NCBI GenBank assembly: GCA_030765135.1
Contig: JAVCDC010000110.1
Span: forward strand, 1 to 36,208
Direction of reading: 5' to 3'
Origin: Candidatus Tritonobacter lacicola
GTDB lineage: Bacteria; Auribacterota; Tritonobacteria; Tritonobacterales; Tritonobacteraceae
Length of the DNA stretch: 36,208 nt
Shown: positions 1 through 7,812 of the stretch, one piece after another
Layout of the letters: each line of letters starts with the position of its first letter
How positions within the stretch are numbered: position 1 is the stretch's first letter
The notes under the pieces: model-generated
Databases searched by the model: none
What the model was told of the DNA's origin: nothing
What the model saw: the letters and a program-made list of their open reading frames with translations, nothing else
Program-made: the position numbers and the translations under genes

Positions 1-2
1 CA

Positions 3-287
3 CGGAATCCCTCTGCTCTCGCGCGGGACATGTGGCTGATGCCGGCGGGCAACGACGCAATAGGGCTGACCGCCATAGACGCCGACAACGACGGCAAGGA
101 GGACCTGGCGATCCTTAAGAAGGAGGGTGCGGGGGACGTGAACCTGTACTACTACAACGCGCTGGCTCCGGGCGACTGGACGTACTGGGACGCCTTCGCG
201 CGTAACCCGTCGGCCCTTGCCCGCGACCTGTGGATCATTCCTGTCGGGAACGACGCCATCGCCTTGACCGGCGTAGACATGGACTAG
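3..287 (+). CDS. C-terminal end of an FG-GAP/VCBS-like repeat protein (5' partial)
   Basis: The reading frame is open from the window edge to the TAG at 285-287, so only the C-terminus is present. Two near-identical repeat units are visible: RNPSALARD begins at position 3 and again at 201, a period of 198 nt or 66 residues. Each unit continues with a WL/I-P-GNDAI block and then a D-x-D-x-D-G-like acidic stretch (ADNDGKEDLAIL in the complete unit), which resembles the calcium-binding loop of FG-GAP/VCBS beta-propeller blades. The final unit is cut short after GVDMD. Such proteins are usually secreted or surface-exposed. The N-terminus, any signal peptide and any partner domain lie outside the window, so function cannot be assigned. 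It is unrelated to the ilv operon that follows. Confidence 0.7.
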   Translation, partial: RNPSALARDMWLMPAGNDAIGLTAIDADNDGKEDLAILKKEGAGDVNLYYYNALAPGDWTYWDAFARNPSALARDLWIIPVGNDAIALTGVDMD

Positions 288-327
288 CCCCCTGCAGGGC
301 CGTCATCTCCTTTTTTTCAAAAAGGGC

Positions 328-355
328 TTGACTTATTTACGGGAGGAGATATCCT
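328..355 (+). promoter_or_regulatory. Probable sigma70-type promoter of the ilv-leu operon
   Basis: A -35-like TTGACT lies at 328-333 and a -10-like TATCCT at 350-355, separated by 16 nt. Transcription would start near 361-363, about 22 nt before the leader peptide start at 385. The position directly upstream of a complete attenuator supports the call. The -10 matches the consensus at only four of six positions. Confidence 0.5.
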
Positions 356-384
356 GTTAGTGTAGAAGTAACGGTACAACAATA

Positions 385-459
385 ATGAAAATTCTGCTCT
401 CCCAGACAGGCGCGTCGCTATCGCTCGTAGTAGTGGTGTGCCTGTATCTCGTGATCTAA
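385..459 (+). CDS. Branched-chain amino acid leader peptide (ilv attenuator)
   Basis: This 24-codon ORF starts with ATG at 385 and stops with TAA at 457-459. Thirteen of its 24 residues are branched-chain amino acids: six Leu, five Val and two Ile. Four consecutive Val codons (GTA GTA GTG GTG) occupy 427-438 and are followed by Cys-Leu-Tyr-Leu-Val-Ile-stop. It sits between a promoter and a terminator hairpin, upstream of ilvD-ilvB-ilvN-ilvC-leuA. By analogy with ilv and leu leader peptides, its translation should sense charged tRNA-Val, and secondarily tRNA-Leu and tRNA-Ile. The ribosome-binding site is weak. The peptide probably has no function of its own; it acts by where the ribosome pauses. 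Confidence 0.88.
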   Translation: MKILLSQTGASLSLVVVVCLYLVI

Positions 460-507
460 CGAGATAGTGGGGGAGAGAAAACTCTTCAGGATTGAAACCC
501 CGCTATC
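445..507 (+). promoter_or_regulatory. Attenuator: protector and antiterminator RNA stems
   Basis: Two mutually exclusive pairings can be read. The protector stem pairs 445-452 (TATCTCGT) with 459-466 (ACGAGATA), a perfect 8 bp around a 6-nt loop that spans the leader stop codon. The antiterminator pairs 463-472 (GATAGTGGGG) with 498-507 (CCCCGCTATC), 10 bp including one G-U pair. The stems share bases 463-466, so only one can form. The antiterminator also uses the 5' arm of the terminator at 498-505. A ribosome stalled on the Val codons at 427-438 would cover about 445-450, freeing 463-472 to form the antiterminator. A ribosome reaching the stop codon would cover 463-472 and allow termination. 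A further 7-bp complement (397-403 with 471-477) may modulate this. Confidence 0.82.
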
Positions 508-531
508 GGGAAGAGGTAGCGGGGATTTTTT
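498..531 (+). terminator. Rho-independent terminator of the ilv attenuator
   Basis: CCCCGCTA at 498-505 pairs with TAGCGGGG at 517-524, and the stem can extend inward by one G-U and one C-G pair. A run of six T residues follows at 526-531. The hairpin lies 38 nt after the leader stop and 158 nt before ilvD, the position expected of an attenuator terminator. Confidence 0.88.
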
Positions 532-553
532 ATGAAAGCAGTCGAAAATGAAT

Positions 554-581
554 TTGCGGGCGAAGCAGGCTATTTTATAGT
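554..581 (+). promoter_or_regulatory. Possible secondary promoter downstream of the attenuator
   Basis: TTGCGG at 554-559 and TATAGT at 576-581 are separated by 16 nt, a fair sigma70-like match. A promoter here would give ilvD and the following genes a basal level of transcription that bypasses the attenuator. The call rests on the consensus match alone. Confidence 0.25.
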
Positions 582-689
582 ATGGTAAGCGAACCGGGTG
601 AGCGGCGCTGATTACGGCCCTGAGTAATGGTCGTACAGGCTATTCTGCCGCAAGCGGGGTGGCCCGTAATCCGGATGCGAGGAGATGAT

Positions 690-2354
690 ATGAGAAGCGA
701 TAAAGTTAAAAAAGGTTTCGAGCGGGCTCCGCACCGCAGCCTTATGCGCGCGACGGGGCTGGATGACGAGGCTATAAGGAAGCCGCTCATCGCCGTCTGC
801 AACTCGTACACAGACGTCATTCCCGGCCACGTTCACCTGCGCCGTGTCGCCGATATCGTCAAGGATGCCATAAGGGAGGCCGGGGGGACGCCCATCGAGT
901 TCAACACCATCGGGATATGCGACGGCATAGCCATGGGGCATGCGGGCATGAAGTACTCGCTCGCAAGCCGGGAGCTTATAGCCGACAGCGTGGAGTCCAT
1001 GGTCGAGGCCCATCAGTTCGACGGCATGGTCTGCATACCGAACTGCGACAAGATTATACCGGGAATGATCATGGGGGCGCTGCGCTGCAACATCCCGACG
1101 ATTTTTGCCAGCGGCGGGCCGATGCGGGCGGGCAAAATGCCCGACGGAAGGGTCGTCGACCTGATCAGCGTCTTCGAGGGAGTCGGTGAATGCAAGGCGG
1201 GCAAGATCACCGGGGAAGAGCTCGAGGAGATAGAGCGCCATGCATGCCCCGGGCCGGGATCGTGTTCCGGTATGTTCACGGCCAACTCCATGAACTGCCT
1301 GACTGAGGCTATCGGTCTGGGATTGCCGGGGAACGGAACAATCCTTGCCGAGGACCCTGACAGGGAGGCCCTCTGGCGGGCGGCGGGCAAACGCATCGTG
1401 GAAATGGTCCGGGAAGACCTGAAGCCGCGCGACATAGTTACCAGGGAGTCCATCGACAACGCGTTCATCCTGGACATGGCCATGGGCGGGAGCACCAACA
1501 CCGTGCTTCACACTCTCGCCATCGCTCACGACGCCGGCGTCGATTACGACCTGGAGCGGATAAACGAGCTTTCCAGGCGCACGCCCAACATATGCAGGGT
1601 CTCGCCCTCTTCTTCCTATCACATGGAGGACGTTGACCGCGCGGGCGGGGTCAGCGCGATACTGAAGGAAATAGGCAGGATACCCGGCCTTCTTCATGCG
1701 GAAGCGAGGACAGTCACGGGACGCACGCTGGGCGAAAACATAGCTTCTGCCGTGATCGGGGACGCCGAATGCATCCATACGATCGAAAACGCATACAGCA
1801 AAGAGGGCGGCCTCTTCATACTGAGGGGCAACCTGGCGCCGGACGGAGCCGTGGTGAAGACGGCGGGCGTCGGCGCCGGCATGCTCAGGCACAGCGGGCC
1901 GGCCGTCATCTTCGAGTCGCAGGAAGAGGCCTGCGAGGGAATTCTCGGAGGAAGGGTGAAATCCGGGGACGTCGTCGTGATACGCTACGAGGGCCCGAAG
2001 GGCGGGCCCGGGATGCAGGAGATGCTGGCCCCGACGAGCTACATAATGGGGCAGGGCCTCGGGGATAAGGTGGCCCTGATCACTGACGGGCGCTTCAGCG
2101 GCGGCACGCGCGGCGCCTGTATCGGGCACGTCTCGCCCGAGGCGGCGGAGGGCGGCCCGATCGGCCTCCTGCGCGACGGGGACACCGTCGAGATCGATAT
2201 TCCGGGTCGGATAATCACCGTCCGGCTCTCCGATGAGGAGCTTGCGGACAGGAGAAAGTCGTGGAGGGTGCCCGAGCCCCGTTTCAGGACGGGGTGGCTC
2301 GCGCGGTACGCCAGGATGGCTACCAGCGCCAACACTGGAGCGATATTAAAGTAA
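690..2354 (+). CDS. ilvD: Dihydroxy-acid dehydratase
   Basis: This Fe-S enzyme dehydrates 2,3-dihydroxy-isovalerate and 2,3-dihydroxy-3-methylvalerate to the 2-keto acids that precede valine and isoleucine. At 554 residues it has the usual IlvD length. Family motifs are clear: [11 protein letters not shown] near residue 37, [13 protein letters not shown] near 75, [10 protein letters not shown] near 117, the cysteine-containing [15 protein letters not shown] near 190, [10 protein letters not shown], and [12 protein letters not shown] and [12 protein letters not shown] near the C-terminus. The conserved Cys residues in the first, third and fourth of these regions are the expected cluster ligands. 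I chose ATG 690 because AGGAG at 680-684 precedes it by 5 nt and the protein then begins MRSDKVKKG as in relatives; an upstream in-frame start at 627 adds unrelated residues. It is the first structural gene after the attenuator. Confidence 0.96.
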   Translation: MRSDKVKKGFERAPHRSLMRATGLDDEAIRKPLIAVCNSYTDVIPGHVHLRRVADIVKDAIREAGGTPIEFNTIGICDGIAMGHAGMKYSLASRELIADSVESMVEAHQFDGMVCIPNCDKIIPGMIMGALRCNIPTIFASGGPMRAGKMPDGRVVDLISVFEGVGECKAGKITGEELEEIERHACPGPGSCSGMFTANSMNCLTEAIGLGLPGNGTILAEDPDREALWRAAGKRIVEMVREDLKPRDIVTRESIDNAFILDMAMGGSTNTVLHTLAIAHDAGVDYDLERINELSRRTPNICRVSPSSSYHMEDVDRAGGVSAILKEIGRIPGLLHAEARTVTGRTLGENIASAVIGDAECIHTIENAYSKEGGLFILRGNLAPDGAVVKTAGVGAGMLRHSGPAVIFESQEEACEGILGGRVKSGDVVVIRYEGPKGGPGMQEMLAPTSYIMGQGLGDKVALITDGRFSGGTRGACIGHVSPEAAEGGPIGLLRDGDTVEIDIPGRIITVRLSDEELADRRKSWRVPEPRFRTGWLARYARMATSANTGAILK

Positions 2355-2375
2355 ACCGGAAATTACGAGAGTGAT

Positions 2376-2503
2376 AGCCACAAAGACACTAAGGCACGAA
2401 GGAGAAATGGAGTTTATGAGATGATAGGGTCTTTGAAGAAACAGGGAAAAACACATGAAACTTGCTACTAGTTATTCTTTGTGCCTTTGTGACTTGGTGG
2501 CTT
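2376..2503. repeat. Palindromic dispersed repeat, family A copy 1 (MITE-like)
   Basis: The left arm at 2376-2403 (AGCCACAAAGACACTAAGGC onward) and the inverted right arm at 2476-2503 match at 23 of 28 positions. The 128-bp element fills most of the ilvD-ilvB gap and carries no ORF. Related copies lie at 13407-13542 and, interrupted, at 28235-28597. No T-rich terminator is present, so transcription probably continues into ilvB. Confidence 0.75.
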
Positions 2504-2531
2504 AATAGATCTGTAAAATGAGGTGAATAAG

Positions 2532-4253
2532 ATGAAAGGTTGCGAAATTGTTATCGAGGCGCTGAAGAAAGAGAATGTCGACGTTATCTTCGGTTATCCG
2601 GGCGGCGCGATCATGGAAGTCTTCGATATCTTCTACCAATCGCCGATCAGGGTCATACTGACCCGGCACGAGCAGGCCGCCGCCCACGCGGCCGACGGCT
2701 ACGCGAGGGCGAGCGGCAAGGTCGGCGTCTGCGTAGCCACGTCGGGGCCCGGAGCGACGAACCTGGTCACGGGAATAGCGACGGCGTACATGGACTCGAT
2801 TCCGATAGTCGCGATAACCGGACAGGTCCCGACCGCCATGATCGGGAACGACGCTTTCCAGGAAGCCGACATCATCGGCATCACGCGTCCTATAACCAAG
2901 CACAATTTCCTTGTCAGGGACGTCGACGATCTCCCGAGGGTCATCAAGGAGGCGTTTTACATCGCCTCGTCCGGGCGTCCGGGCCCGGTCGTTATCGACC
3001 TCCCCAAGGACGTTCAGCAGGCTTCCACCGAGGAGAAGTGCCCGGACTCGGTCGAGATCAGGGGCTACAGGCCGACGTACAGGGGCCACATCAGGCAGAT
3101 AAAGAAGGTCGCCGAGGCTATCGCGAAGGCGGAGAAGCCGGTCATATACGCGGGCGGAGGGGTTATCATTTCCGGTGCGCACAAGGAGCTCCGGGAGCTC
3201 GCGGAGAAGGCCGGCATTCCCGTCACGACGACGCTTCTGGGGATAGGGGGCTTTCCGGAGGACCACGAGCTGTCCCTGCAGATGCTCGGGATGCACGGGA
3301 CCCGCTACGCCAACTACGCGATGGTCGAGACGGACCTGATCATCGCGATCGGCGCCCGCTTCGACGACAGGGTCACCGGGAAGCTCAGCGAGTTCGCGCC
3401 GAACGCAAGGATCGTCCACATAGACATCGATCCCACGGCGATAAGCAAGAACGTCGCGGTCGATGTCCCGGTCGTCGGCGACGTGAAGACGGTCCTGAAG
3501 GAGCTGAACAAGATCGTCGGGGAGAAGAGCCACCCCGCCTGGCTCGCGAAGATAAAGGAGTGGAAGAAGGAGTTCCCCCTGTCCTACGAGACGGGAGGGG
3601 GTATGATCAGGCCCCAGTTCGTCGTCGAGAAGATATGCGAGGTCGCCGGCGGGGACGCGGTCATAGCGACGGAGGTCGGCCAGAACCAGATGTGGGCGGC
3701 GCAGTTCTACACCTACACGCAACCGCGGAGCTTTCTATCCTCGGGCGGCCTGGGGACCATGGGCTACGGGTTCCCAGCGGCCATCGGCGCGCAGGTCGCG
3801 AGGCCTGAAGCCGTCGTCTTCGATATAGCGGGCGACGGGTCCATACAGATGAATATCCAGGAGCTGGCCACGGTCGTCATAAACGAGCTGCCCGTAAACA
3901 TAGCAATCCTCAACAACCAGTTCCTGGGGATGGTCAGGCAGTGGCAGGAGCTCTTTTACGACAGGCGGTACGCTTCGACCTGCCTTGCCAGGAGGAAGGA
4001 GTGCCCGAAGATTTGCAACGAGCCCAAGCCCGGGTGCCCGGGCTATTCTCCGGACTTCGTCAAGGTGGCGGAGGCGTACGGGGCCCTCGGGCTGAGGGTC
4101 GAGAAGGAGAAGGATGTCGTCCCGGCATTGAAGGAGGCGATAGCCTCGCCTAAGCCGGTGGTTATCGACTTTGTCGTCGAGCGTGAGGAGAACGTCTTCC
4201 CCATGGTTCCGGCAGGAGCCTCACTGAGCCAGATGATGGGGGGGATGGCGTGA
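2532..4253 (+). CDS. ilvB: Acetolactate synthase large subunit
   Basis: This ThDP-dependent enzyme condenses pyruvate with pyruvate or 2-ketobutyrate, the first common step of valine, leucine and isoleucine synthesis. It is 573 residues long. The catalytic Glu is E47 in [19 protein letters not shown], and the ThDP/Mg motif runs from GDGS (434-437) to NN (461-462). The C-terminal [14 protein letters not shown] is typical of AHAS catalytic subunits. ATG 2532 is preferred because GAGG at 2520-2523 lies 8 nt upstream; an in-frame GTG at 2523 overlaps that site. One unusual feature is a four-cysteine segment, C484, C491, C495 and C502 (C-x6-C-x3-C-x6-C), between the RRYAST motif and [11 protein letters not shown], where common AHAS proteins have a short non-cysteine loop. 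The partner subunit ilvN follows 65 bp later. Confidence 0.96.
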   Translation: MKGCEIVIEALKKENVDVIFGYPGGAIMEVFDIFYQSPIRVILTRHEQAAAHAADGYARASGKVGVCVATSGPGATNLVTGIATAYMDSIPIVAITGQVPTAMIGNDAFQEADIIGITRPITKHNFLVRDVDDLPRVIKEAFYIASSGRPGPVVIDLPKDVQQASTEEKCPDSVEIRGYRPTYRGHIRQIKKVAEAIAKAEKPVIYAGGGVIISGAHKELRELAEKAGIPVTTTLLGIGGFPEDHELSLQMLGMHGTRYANYAMVETDLIIAIGARFDDRVTGKLSEFAPNARIVHIDIDPTAISKNVAVDVPVVGDVKTVLKELNKIVGEKSHPAWLAKIKEWKKEFPLSYETGGGMIRPQFVVEKICEVAGGDAVIATEVGQNQMWAAQFYTYTQPRSFLSSGGLGTMGYGFPAAIGAQVARPEAVVFDIAGDGSIQMNIQELATVVINELPVNIAILNNQFLGMVRQWQELFYDRRYASTCLARRKECPKICNEPKPGCPGYSPDFVKVAEAYGALGLRVEKEKDVVPALKEAIASPKPVVIDFVVEREENVFPMVPAGASLSQMMGGMA

Positions 4254-4259
4254 CGACGG

Positions 4260-4295
4260 TTAAAAGTTAAAGGTTGAAAGTATAAAGTTAAAAGA
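4260..4295. repeat. Short AT-rich direct repeats between ilvB and ilvN
   Basis: Variants of GTTAAAAGTTAAAG and AAAGTTAAAAG recur in tandem in the 65-bp spacer. The composition contrasts with the GC-rich genes on either side. It resembles simple dispersed spacer repeats; no regulatory role is evident. Confidence 0.45.
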
Positions 4296-4318
4296 AAAAT
4301 AGATAAAGGCGGTACAAG

Positions 4319-4804
4319 ATGAAACATACGATAAGCGCGCTGGTTGAGAACAGGGCAGGGGTCCTGGCGAGGATCGCCGGGCTCTTCAGCGGCAGGGGGT
4401 TCAATATCGACAGCCTTGCCGTCGGAGAGACCCTGGACCCGACGGTCTCCAGGATGACGATTGTCGTCAGGGGGGACGACAGGATCCTGGAGCAGGTCTG
4501 CAAGCAGTTGAACAAGCTCATCGACGTTGTGAAGGTCCTGGATTTTACCGGGAAGGAGTTCGTCGGGAGGGAGCTCTTGCTCATAAAGGTCTCCTGCACG
4601 GACGAGAACCGGCTGGACGTTGCCAGCGTCGTCGACATATTCCGCGGGAGGATCGTCGATTTGAACCCGAAATCGGCCACGGTCGAGATTACCGGCGACG
4701 AGGCGAAGATCGAGGGGTTCCTGAGGATGCTGAGGCCGTTCGGTATAAAGGAGGTTGTCAGGACGGGGCGCATAGCGATGGCCCGGCAGATTGAAAAAAA
4801 ATAA
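4319..4804 (+). CDS. ilvN: Acetolactate synthase regulatory small subunit
   Basis: This 161-residue protein has the usual small-subunit length. An N-terminal ACT domain (residues 2-75) starts MKHTISALVENRAGVLARIA and includes the conserved GLFSGRGFNIDSLAVG segment, which in the family binds the feedback inhibitor valine and contacts the catalytic subunit. The second half (about 78-161) matches the C-terminal domain, with ELLLIKV, FRGRIVDL and RPFGIKEVVRTGRIAM. It activates IlvB and confers feedback inhibition. AAAGGCGG lies shortly before the ATG as a Shine-Dalgarno-like site. It sits between its partner ilvB and ilvC. In some genomes this gene is called ilvH; the names are interchangeable here. 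Confidence 0.95.
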   Translation: MKHTISALVENRAGVLARIAGLFSGRGFNIDSLAVGETLDPTVSRMTIVVRGDDRILEQVCKQLNKLIDVVKVLDFTGKEFVGRELLLIKVSCTDENRLDVASVVDIFRGRIVDLNPKSATVEITGDEAKIEGFLRMLRPFGIKEVVRTGRIAMARQIEKK

Positions 4805-4807
4805 TTG

Positions 4808-4894
4808 TCCACGAATTACACTAATTAACACGAATTATAGAAAATGATAGGTAGAGGTTAAATTTAATTAGTGGAAATTCATGAAATTCGTGGA
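4808..4894. repeat. Palindromic AT-rich dispersed repeat between ilvN and ilvC
   Basis: TCCACGAAT at 4808-4816 is inverted perfectly as ATTCGTGGA at 4886-4894. Inner blocks (ACACTAATTAACACGAATTA on the left, AATTAGTGGAAATTC on the right) are partly complementary. The 87-bp element is non-coding and much more AT-rich than the flanking genes. It ends at the first base of an alternative ilvC start codon. Confidence 0.65.
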
Positions 4895-4938
4895 TGCTAT
4901 TTCTTTTAAATACTAAGAAAGAGATAAAGGAGGAGAAG

Positions 4939-5928
4939 ATGGCGAAGGTATATTATGACAAAGACGCGGACATGTCGCTTCTCGAGGGAAAGACGGTCGC
5001 GATCATCGGCTACGGCAGCCAGGGGCACGCGCAGGCGCAGAACCTGAGGGACAACGGAATCGATGTCGTGGTCTCGGAGCTCGAGGGGACGGCGAACTAC
5101 GAGGCAGCCGTAAAGGACGGGTTCAAGCCCGTTTCAGCCGGGGAGGCCGCCCAGAAGGCGCAGGTGGTCCAGATGCTGGCGCCTGACGAGGCGCAGGCCG
5201 CCATATTCAGGGAGTGCGTCAAGGAGAACCTGGAGGAGGGGGACACGCTTCTCTTCTCCCACGGGTTCAACATCCACTTCGGCCAGATTGTGCCGCCGGC
5301 CCACGTCGATGTCATCCTGGTCGCGCCGAAGGCGCCCGGCCACCTCCTGAGGAGGGTCTTCACCGACGGGAAAGGGGTCCCTAACCTGGTGGCCGTTTAC
5401 CAGGACCACACGGGCAACGCCATGGGACTGGCGCTGGCATATTCGAAGGCCATCGGCGGGACGAGGGCCGGCGTTATAGAGACCACGTTCGCGGAGGAGA
5501 CCGAGACGGACCTCTTCGGCGAGCAGGTGGTCCTCTGCGGGGGGCTCACGGAGCTAATCCGCGCCTCGTTCGACACCCTCGTAGAGGCGGGGTATCAGCC
5601 GGAGATCGCTTACTTCGAGTGCTGCCACGAGATGAAGCTCATAGTCGACCTCATATACGAGAAGGGCATACAGAACATGCGCTACTCGATCAGCGACACA
5701 GCCGAGTACGGCGATGTGACCAGGGGGAAGAGGATAATTACCTCCGAGACGAGAAAAGAGATGAAGCGGATACTGGAGGAGATCAAGAGCGGGGAGTTCG
5801 CCCGCGAGTGGATACTCGAGAACAAGGCGGGCAGGCCCGTCTACAAGGCCCTGGTGAAACAGGGGAAGGAACACCTTATCGAGAAAGTGGGCGCGAAGCT
5901 GAGATCGATGATGAGCTGGATCGGTTAG
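4939..5928 (+). CDS. ilvC: Ketol-acid reductoisomerase (class I)
   Basis: The enzyme isomerises and reduces acetolactate or acetohydroxybutyrate to the dihydroxy acids used by IlvD. It has 329 residues, the short class I length. The Rossmann motif [15 protein letters not shown] is at 24-38. Expected catalytic and metal residues are visible: H108, K131, D191 and E195 in ETDLFGEQ, and E227 and E231 in [18 protein letters not shown]. The cofactor-specificity loop after the second beta strand reads [13 protein letters not shown], with acidic residues at 47 and 49 and no Arg at 48, unlike the usual NADPH-binding GLRPGS type. This hints at NADH preference. AAAGGAGG at 4926-4933, 5 nt upstream, fixes the start at ATG 4939; an earlier in-frame ATG at 4894 lies in a repeat. 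Confidence 0.96.
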   Translation: MAKVYYDKDADMSLLEGKTVAIIGYGSQGHAQAQNLRDNGIDVVVSELEGTANYEAAVKDGFKPVSAGEAAQKAQVVQMLAPDEAQAAIFRECVKENLEEGDTLLFSHGFNIHFGQIVPPAHVDVILVAPKAPGHLLRRVFTDGKGVPNLVAVYQDHTGNAMGLALAYSKAIGGTRAGVIETTFAEETETDLFGEQVVLCGGLTELIRASFDTLVEAGYQPEIAYFECCHEMKLIVDLIYEKGIQNMRYSISDTAEYGDVTRGKRIITSETRKEMKRILEEIKSGEFAREWILENKAGRPVYKALVKQGKEHLIEKVGAKLRSMMSWIG

Positions 5929-5938
5929 GTATGCGAAG

Positions 5939-6039
5939 CATTCGTAATCGTACTCGTAATCGTAATCGAAAGTGACATCGGCGATATGGAGATCGAGTAC
6001 GAGTAAGAGTACGAGGAAGTAAAGAGGATTACGAGTAAG
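5939..6039. repeat. Low-complexity inverted repeat of TCGTAATCGTA units between ilvC and leuA
   Basis: The left half (5939-5968) is built from CGTAATCG and CGTACTCG hexamer-like units. The right half (5990-6039) carries their complements, such as CGAGTACGAGTAAGAG and GATTACGAG. A similar right half, ATTACGATTAAGAGTAGGAG, occurs before aroC near 9770-9805, so this seems to be a dispersed spacer family. No ORF or terminator was seen. Confidence 0.5.
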
Positions 6040-6050
6040 GGGAACAGCAA

Positions 6051-7601
6051 ATGGCAAAGCCGCGGAAAATTATTATATTCGACACGACACTCAGGGACGG
6101 CGAGCAGTCGCCTGGGGCGAGCCTCAACCTCAGGGAGAAGGTCCAGATAGCGAAGCAGCTGGGCCGCCTGAGGGTCGACGTCATAGAGGCCGGGTTCCCC
6201 ATAGCCTCGCCGGGCGACTTCGAGGCCGTGAGGGCCGTGGCCTCCGAGGTGAAGAAACCCGTCGTTGCCGCCCTCGCAAGGTGCTCCAGGAAGGACATAG
6301 ACAGGGCGGCGGAGGCGCTGAAGCCGGCCGGTAAGCCGCGGATACACGTCTTCCTGGCCACGTCGAAGATCCACAGGGATTACAAGCTCCGGATGACGTC
6401 CGGCGAGGTTCTCAGGCGGGCCTCGTCTATGGTGAAGTACGCGAAGCGGTACGTCGATGACGTCGAGTTCTCCCCGGAGGACGCGTCCCGGACGGAGATA
6501 GAGTTCCTCGCGAAGGTCGTGGAGGCGGTGATAGCGTCGGGAGCCACGACGGTGAACATCCCTGACACGGTGGGCTACTCCACGCCGGAGGAGTTCGCCG
6601 GGGTGATACGGTACCTGAAGGAGAACGTCTCCAACATAGGAGAGGCCGTTCTGAGCGTCCACTGCCACAACGACCTCGGCCTCGCTGTGGCGAACTCGCT
6701 CGCGGCGGTGGTGGCAGGCGCCGAGCAGGTGGAGTGCACGATTAACGGCCTGGGGGAGAGGGCAGGCAACGCCTCGCTCGAGGAGATCGTGATGGCGCTG
6801 GCCACGAGGAGCGATATCTTCGGGTTCCGGACGTCCGTCAACACAAAGCAGATCACGAGGACGAGCAGGCTCGTCAGCCATCTCACCGGCATCGTCGTTC
6901 AGCCCAACAAGGCGATAGTGGGAGAAAACGCGTTCGCGCACGAAGCCGGCATTCACCAGGACGGCATTCTCAAGAAGAGAAAGACCTACGAGATCATGAA
7001 GCCGCAGGATATCGGCCTGGGCGAGAGCCGTCTTGTTCTCGGAAAGCACTCGGGCCGCCACGCCTTCAAGGAGCGGTTGAAACAGATGGGTTACGAGCTC
7101 AAGGAAGCCGAGGTCGAGAGGGCCTTCGGGCGGTTCAAGGAACTCGCGGACAAGAAGAAGGCCGTCTTCGACGAGGATATCGGCGCGATCATAGAGGACG
7201 AGATCTATGCCGGGCCGGAGAAGTACCGCCTGGAGTACATCAGCATCAGCAGCGGGAACCGGACCGTTCCGACCGCGACCGTTAGACTCCGGTGCGGCGA
7301 CGATATCCTCCAGGACGCCGCCTGCGGAGACGGGCCGGTGGACGCGGCGCTGAAGACGATCGACAGGATCACCCGGGTGAGGGGGCGGCTCATCGATTAC
7401 TCCTTGAGGTCCGTGACCGGCGGCAAGGACGCCATGGGCGAGGTGACGGTCCGCATCAATGTGGGCAGGGAGTGCGTCACCGGCAGGGGATCGAGCACGG
7501 ACATAATAGAGGCCAGCGCCAAGGCATATCTGAACGGCATCAACAAGATCGTCTGGAGGAAGAAGAGGAGTGCGGGCAAGAAAGAAACCCCGAGCCTATG
7601 A
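6051..7601 (+). CDS. leuA: 2-isopropylmalate synthase
   Basis: LeuA condenses acetyl-CoA with 2-ketoisovalerate, the first committed step to leucine. The protein has 516 residues. The HMGL-like TIM barrel comes first: [15 protein letters not shown] at 11-25, metal ligands D11, H204 and H206 ([15 protein letters not shown]), and [14 protein letters not shown] near 236. [11 protein letters not shown] at 139-149 is typical of 2-isopropylmalate synthases rather than homocitrate or citramalate synthases. [12 protein letters not shown] follows near 305, then a linker and a C-terminal LeuA regulatory domain from about residue 390, where leucine binds in relatives. The start at 6051 follows AAGGGGAAC. 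The TGA stop (7599-7601) lies in the first copy of a 21-bp duplication and overlaps an ATG, a relic of an ATGA overlap with aroE. Confidence 0.95.
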   Translation: MAKPRKIIIFDTTLRDGEQSPGASLNLREKVQIAKQLGRLRVDVIEAGFPIASPGDFEAVRAVASEVKKPVVAALARCSRKDIDRAAEALKPAGKPRIHVFLATSKIHRDYKLRMTSGEVLRRASSMVKYAKRYVDDVEFSPEDASRTEIEFLAKVVEAVIASGATTVNIPDTVGYSTPEEFAGVIRYLKENVSNIGEAVLSVHCHNDLGLAVANSLAAVVAGAEQVECTINGLGERAGNASLEEIVMALATRSDIFGFRTSVNTKQITRTSRLVSHLTGIVVQPNKAIVGENAFAHEAGIHQDGILKKRKTYEIMKPQDIGLGESRLVLGKHSGRHAFKERLKQMGYELKEAEVERAFGRFKELADKKKAVFDEDIGAIIEDEIYAGPEKYRLEYISISSGNRTVPTATVRLRCGDDILQDAACGDGPVDAALKTIDRITRVRGRLIDYSLRSVTGGKDAMGEVTVRINVGRECVTGRGSSTDIIEASAKAYLNGINKIVWRKKRSAGKKETPSL

Positions 7602-7603
7602 GT
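7583..7603 (+). repeat. Left copy of a 21-bp direct duplication (leuA 3' end)
   Basis: Bases 7583-7603 are identical to 7813-7833. The sequence spans the last leuA codons, its TGA stop and the overlapping ATGAGT that begins aroE in the other copy. It looks like the left target-site duplication of the insertion at 7604-7812. Confidence 0.85.
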
Positions 7604-7812
7604 GGAGTTTCCCAGGTTCAAGTATTTGATATGCACAACCGTTTGTTCGGAAAAAAGAAGAGAATTTATGCGAATTAATAGACGCGATTTCCCCTCTCCC
7701 CTCCCCCATTCCAGGGGGGAGGGTTAGGGTGGGGGGTAAATGTGCAACACCCCCTCATCCTAACTTTCTCCCCCTCGAGGGGGAGAAGGGAATTTCGTTT
7801 CGAAGATGAGGG
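7604..7812. mobile_element. 209-bp repeat-rich insertion splitting leuA and aroE
   Basis: The segment is bounded by perfect 21-bp direct copies of host sequence, as expected for an insertion that duplicated its target. Inside are two strong GC-rich palindromes. The first pairs 7699-7707 with 7715-7723 (CCCTCCCCC/GGGGGAGGG). The second is a perfect 22-bp palindrome at 7766-7787 centred on CTCGAG. Between them GTTAGGGTGGGGGG is loosely inverted as CCCCCTCATCCTAAC. There is no transposase ORF; the only small ORF is a 26-codon run from the ATG at 7598. The same C-rich hairpin followed by GTTAGG(G)TGGGGG occurs at 36169-36201, so this is a dispersed family. Confidence 0.65.

Noticed and set aside
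288..325. Terminator for the FG-GAP-like gene at the window start
   Set aside because: A short GCCC/GGGC stem (287-300) and the T7 run (311-317) are about 10 nt apart, too far for a standard terminator, and the T-run itself can pair with the following A-run.
532..588. 18-codon ORF just after the attenuator terminator
   Set aside because: It has no branched-chain codon enrichment, no good ribosome-binding site and no associated stem structure.
612..2129. 505-codon open frame on the minus strand opposite ilvD
   Set aside because: It lies wholly opposite a gene with clear family motifs, has no recognisable domain and arises from the GC-rich codon usage. The same applies to long minus-strand frames opposite ilvB (2502-3722) and leuA (5925-7061).
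4894..4938. Alternative upstream start of ilvC
   Set aside because: It would add 15 residues encoded partly by a repeat and lacks a ribosome-binding site, whereas ATG 4939 has an ideal one and matches the family N-terminus.
7598..7678. 26-codon ORF starting with the ATG that overlaps the leuA stop
   Set aside because: The ATG is explained as a copy of the aroE start duplicated by the insertion, and the translated sequence resembles nothing I recognise.
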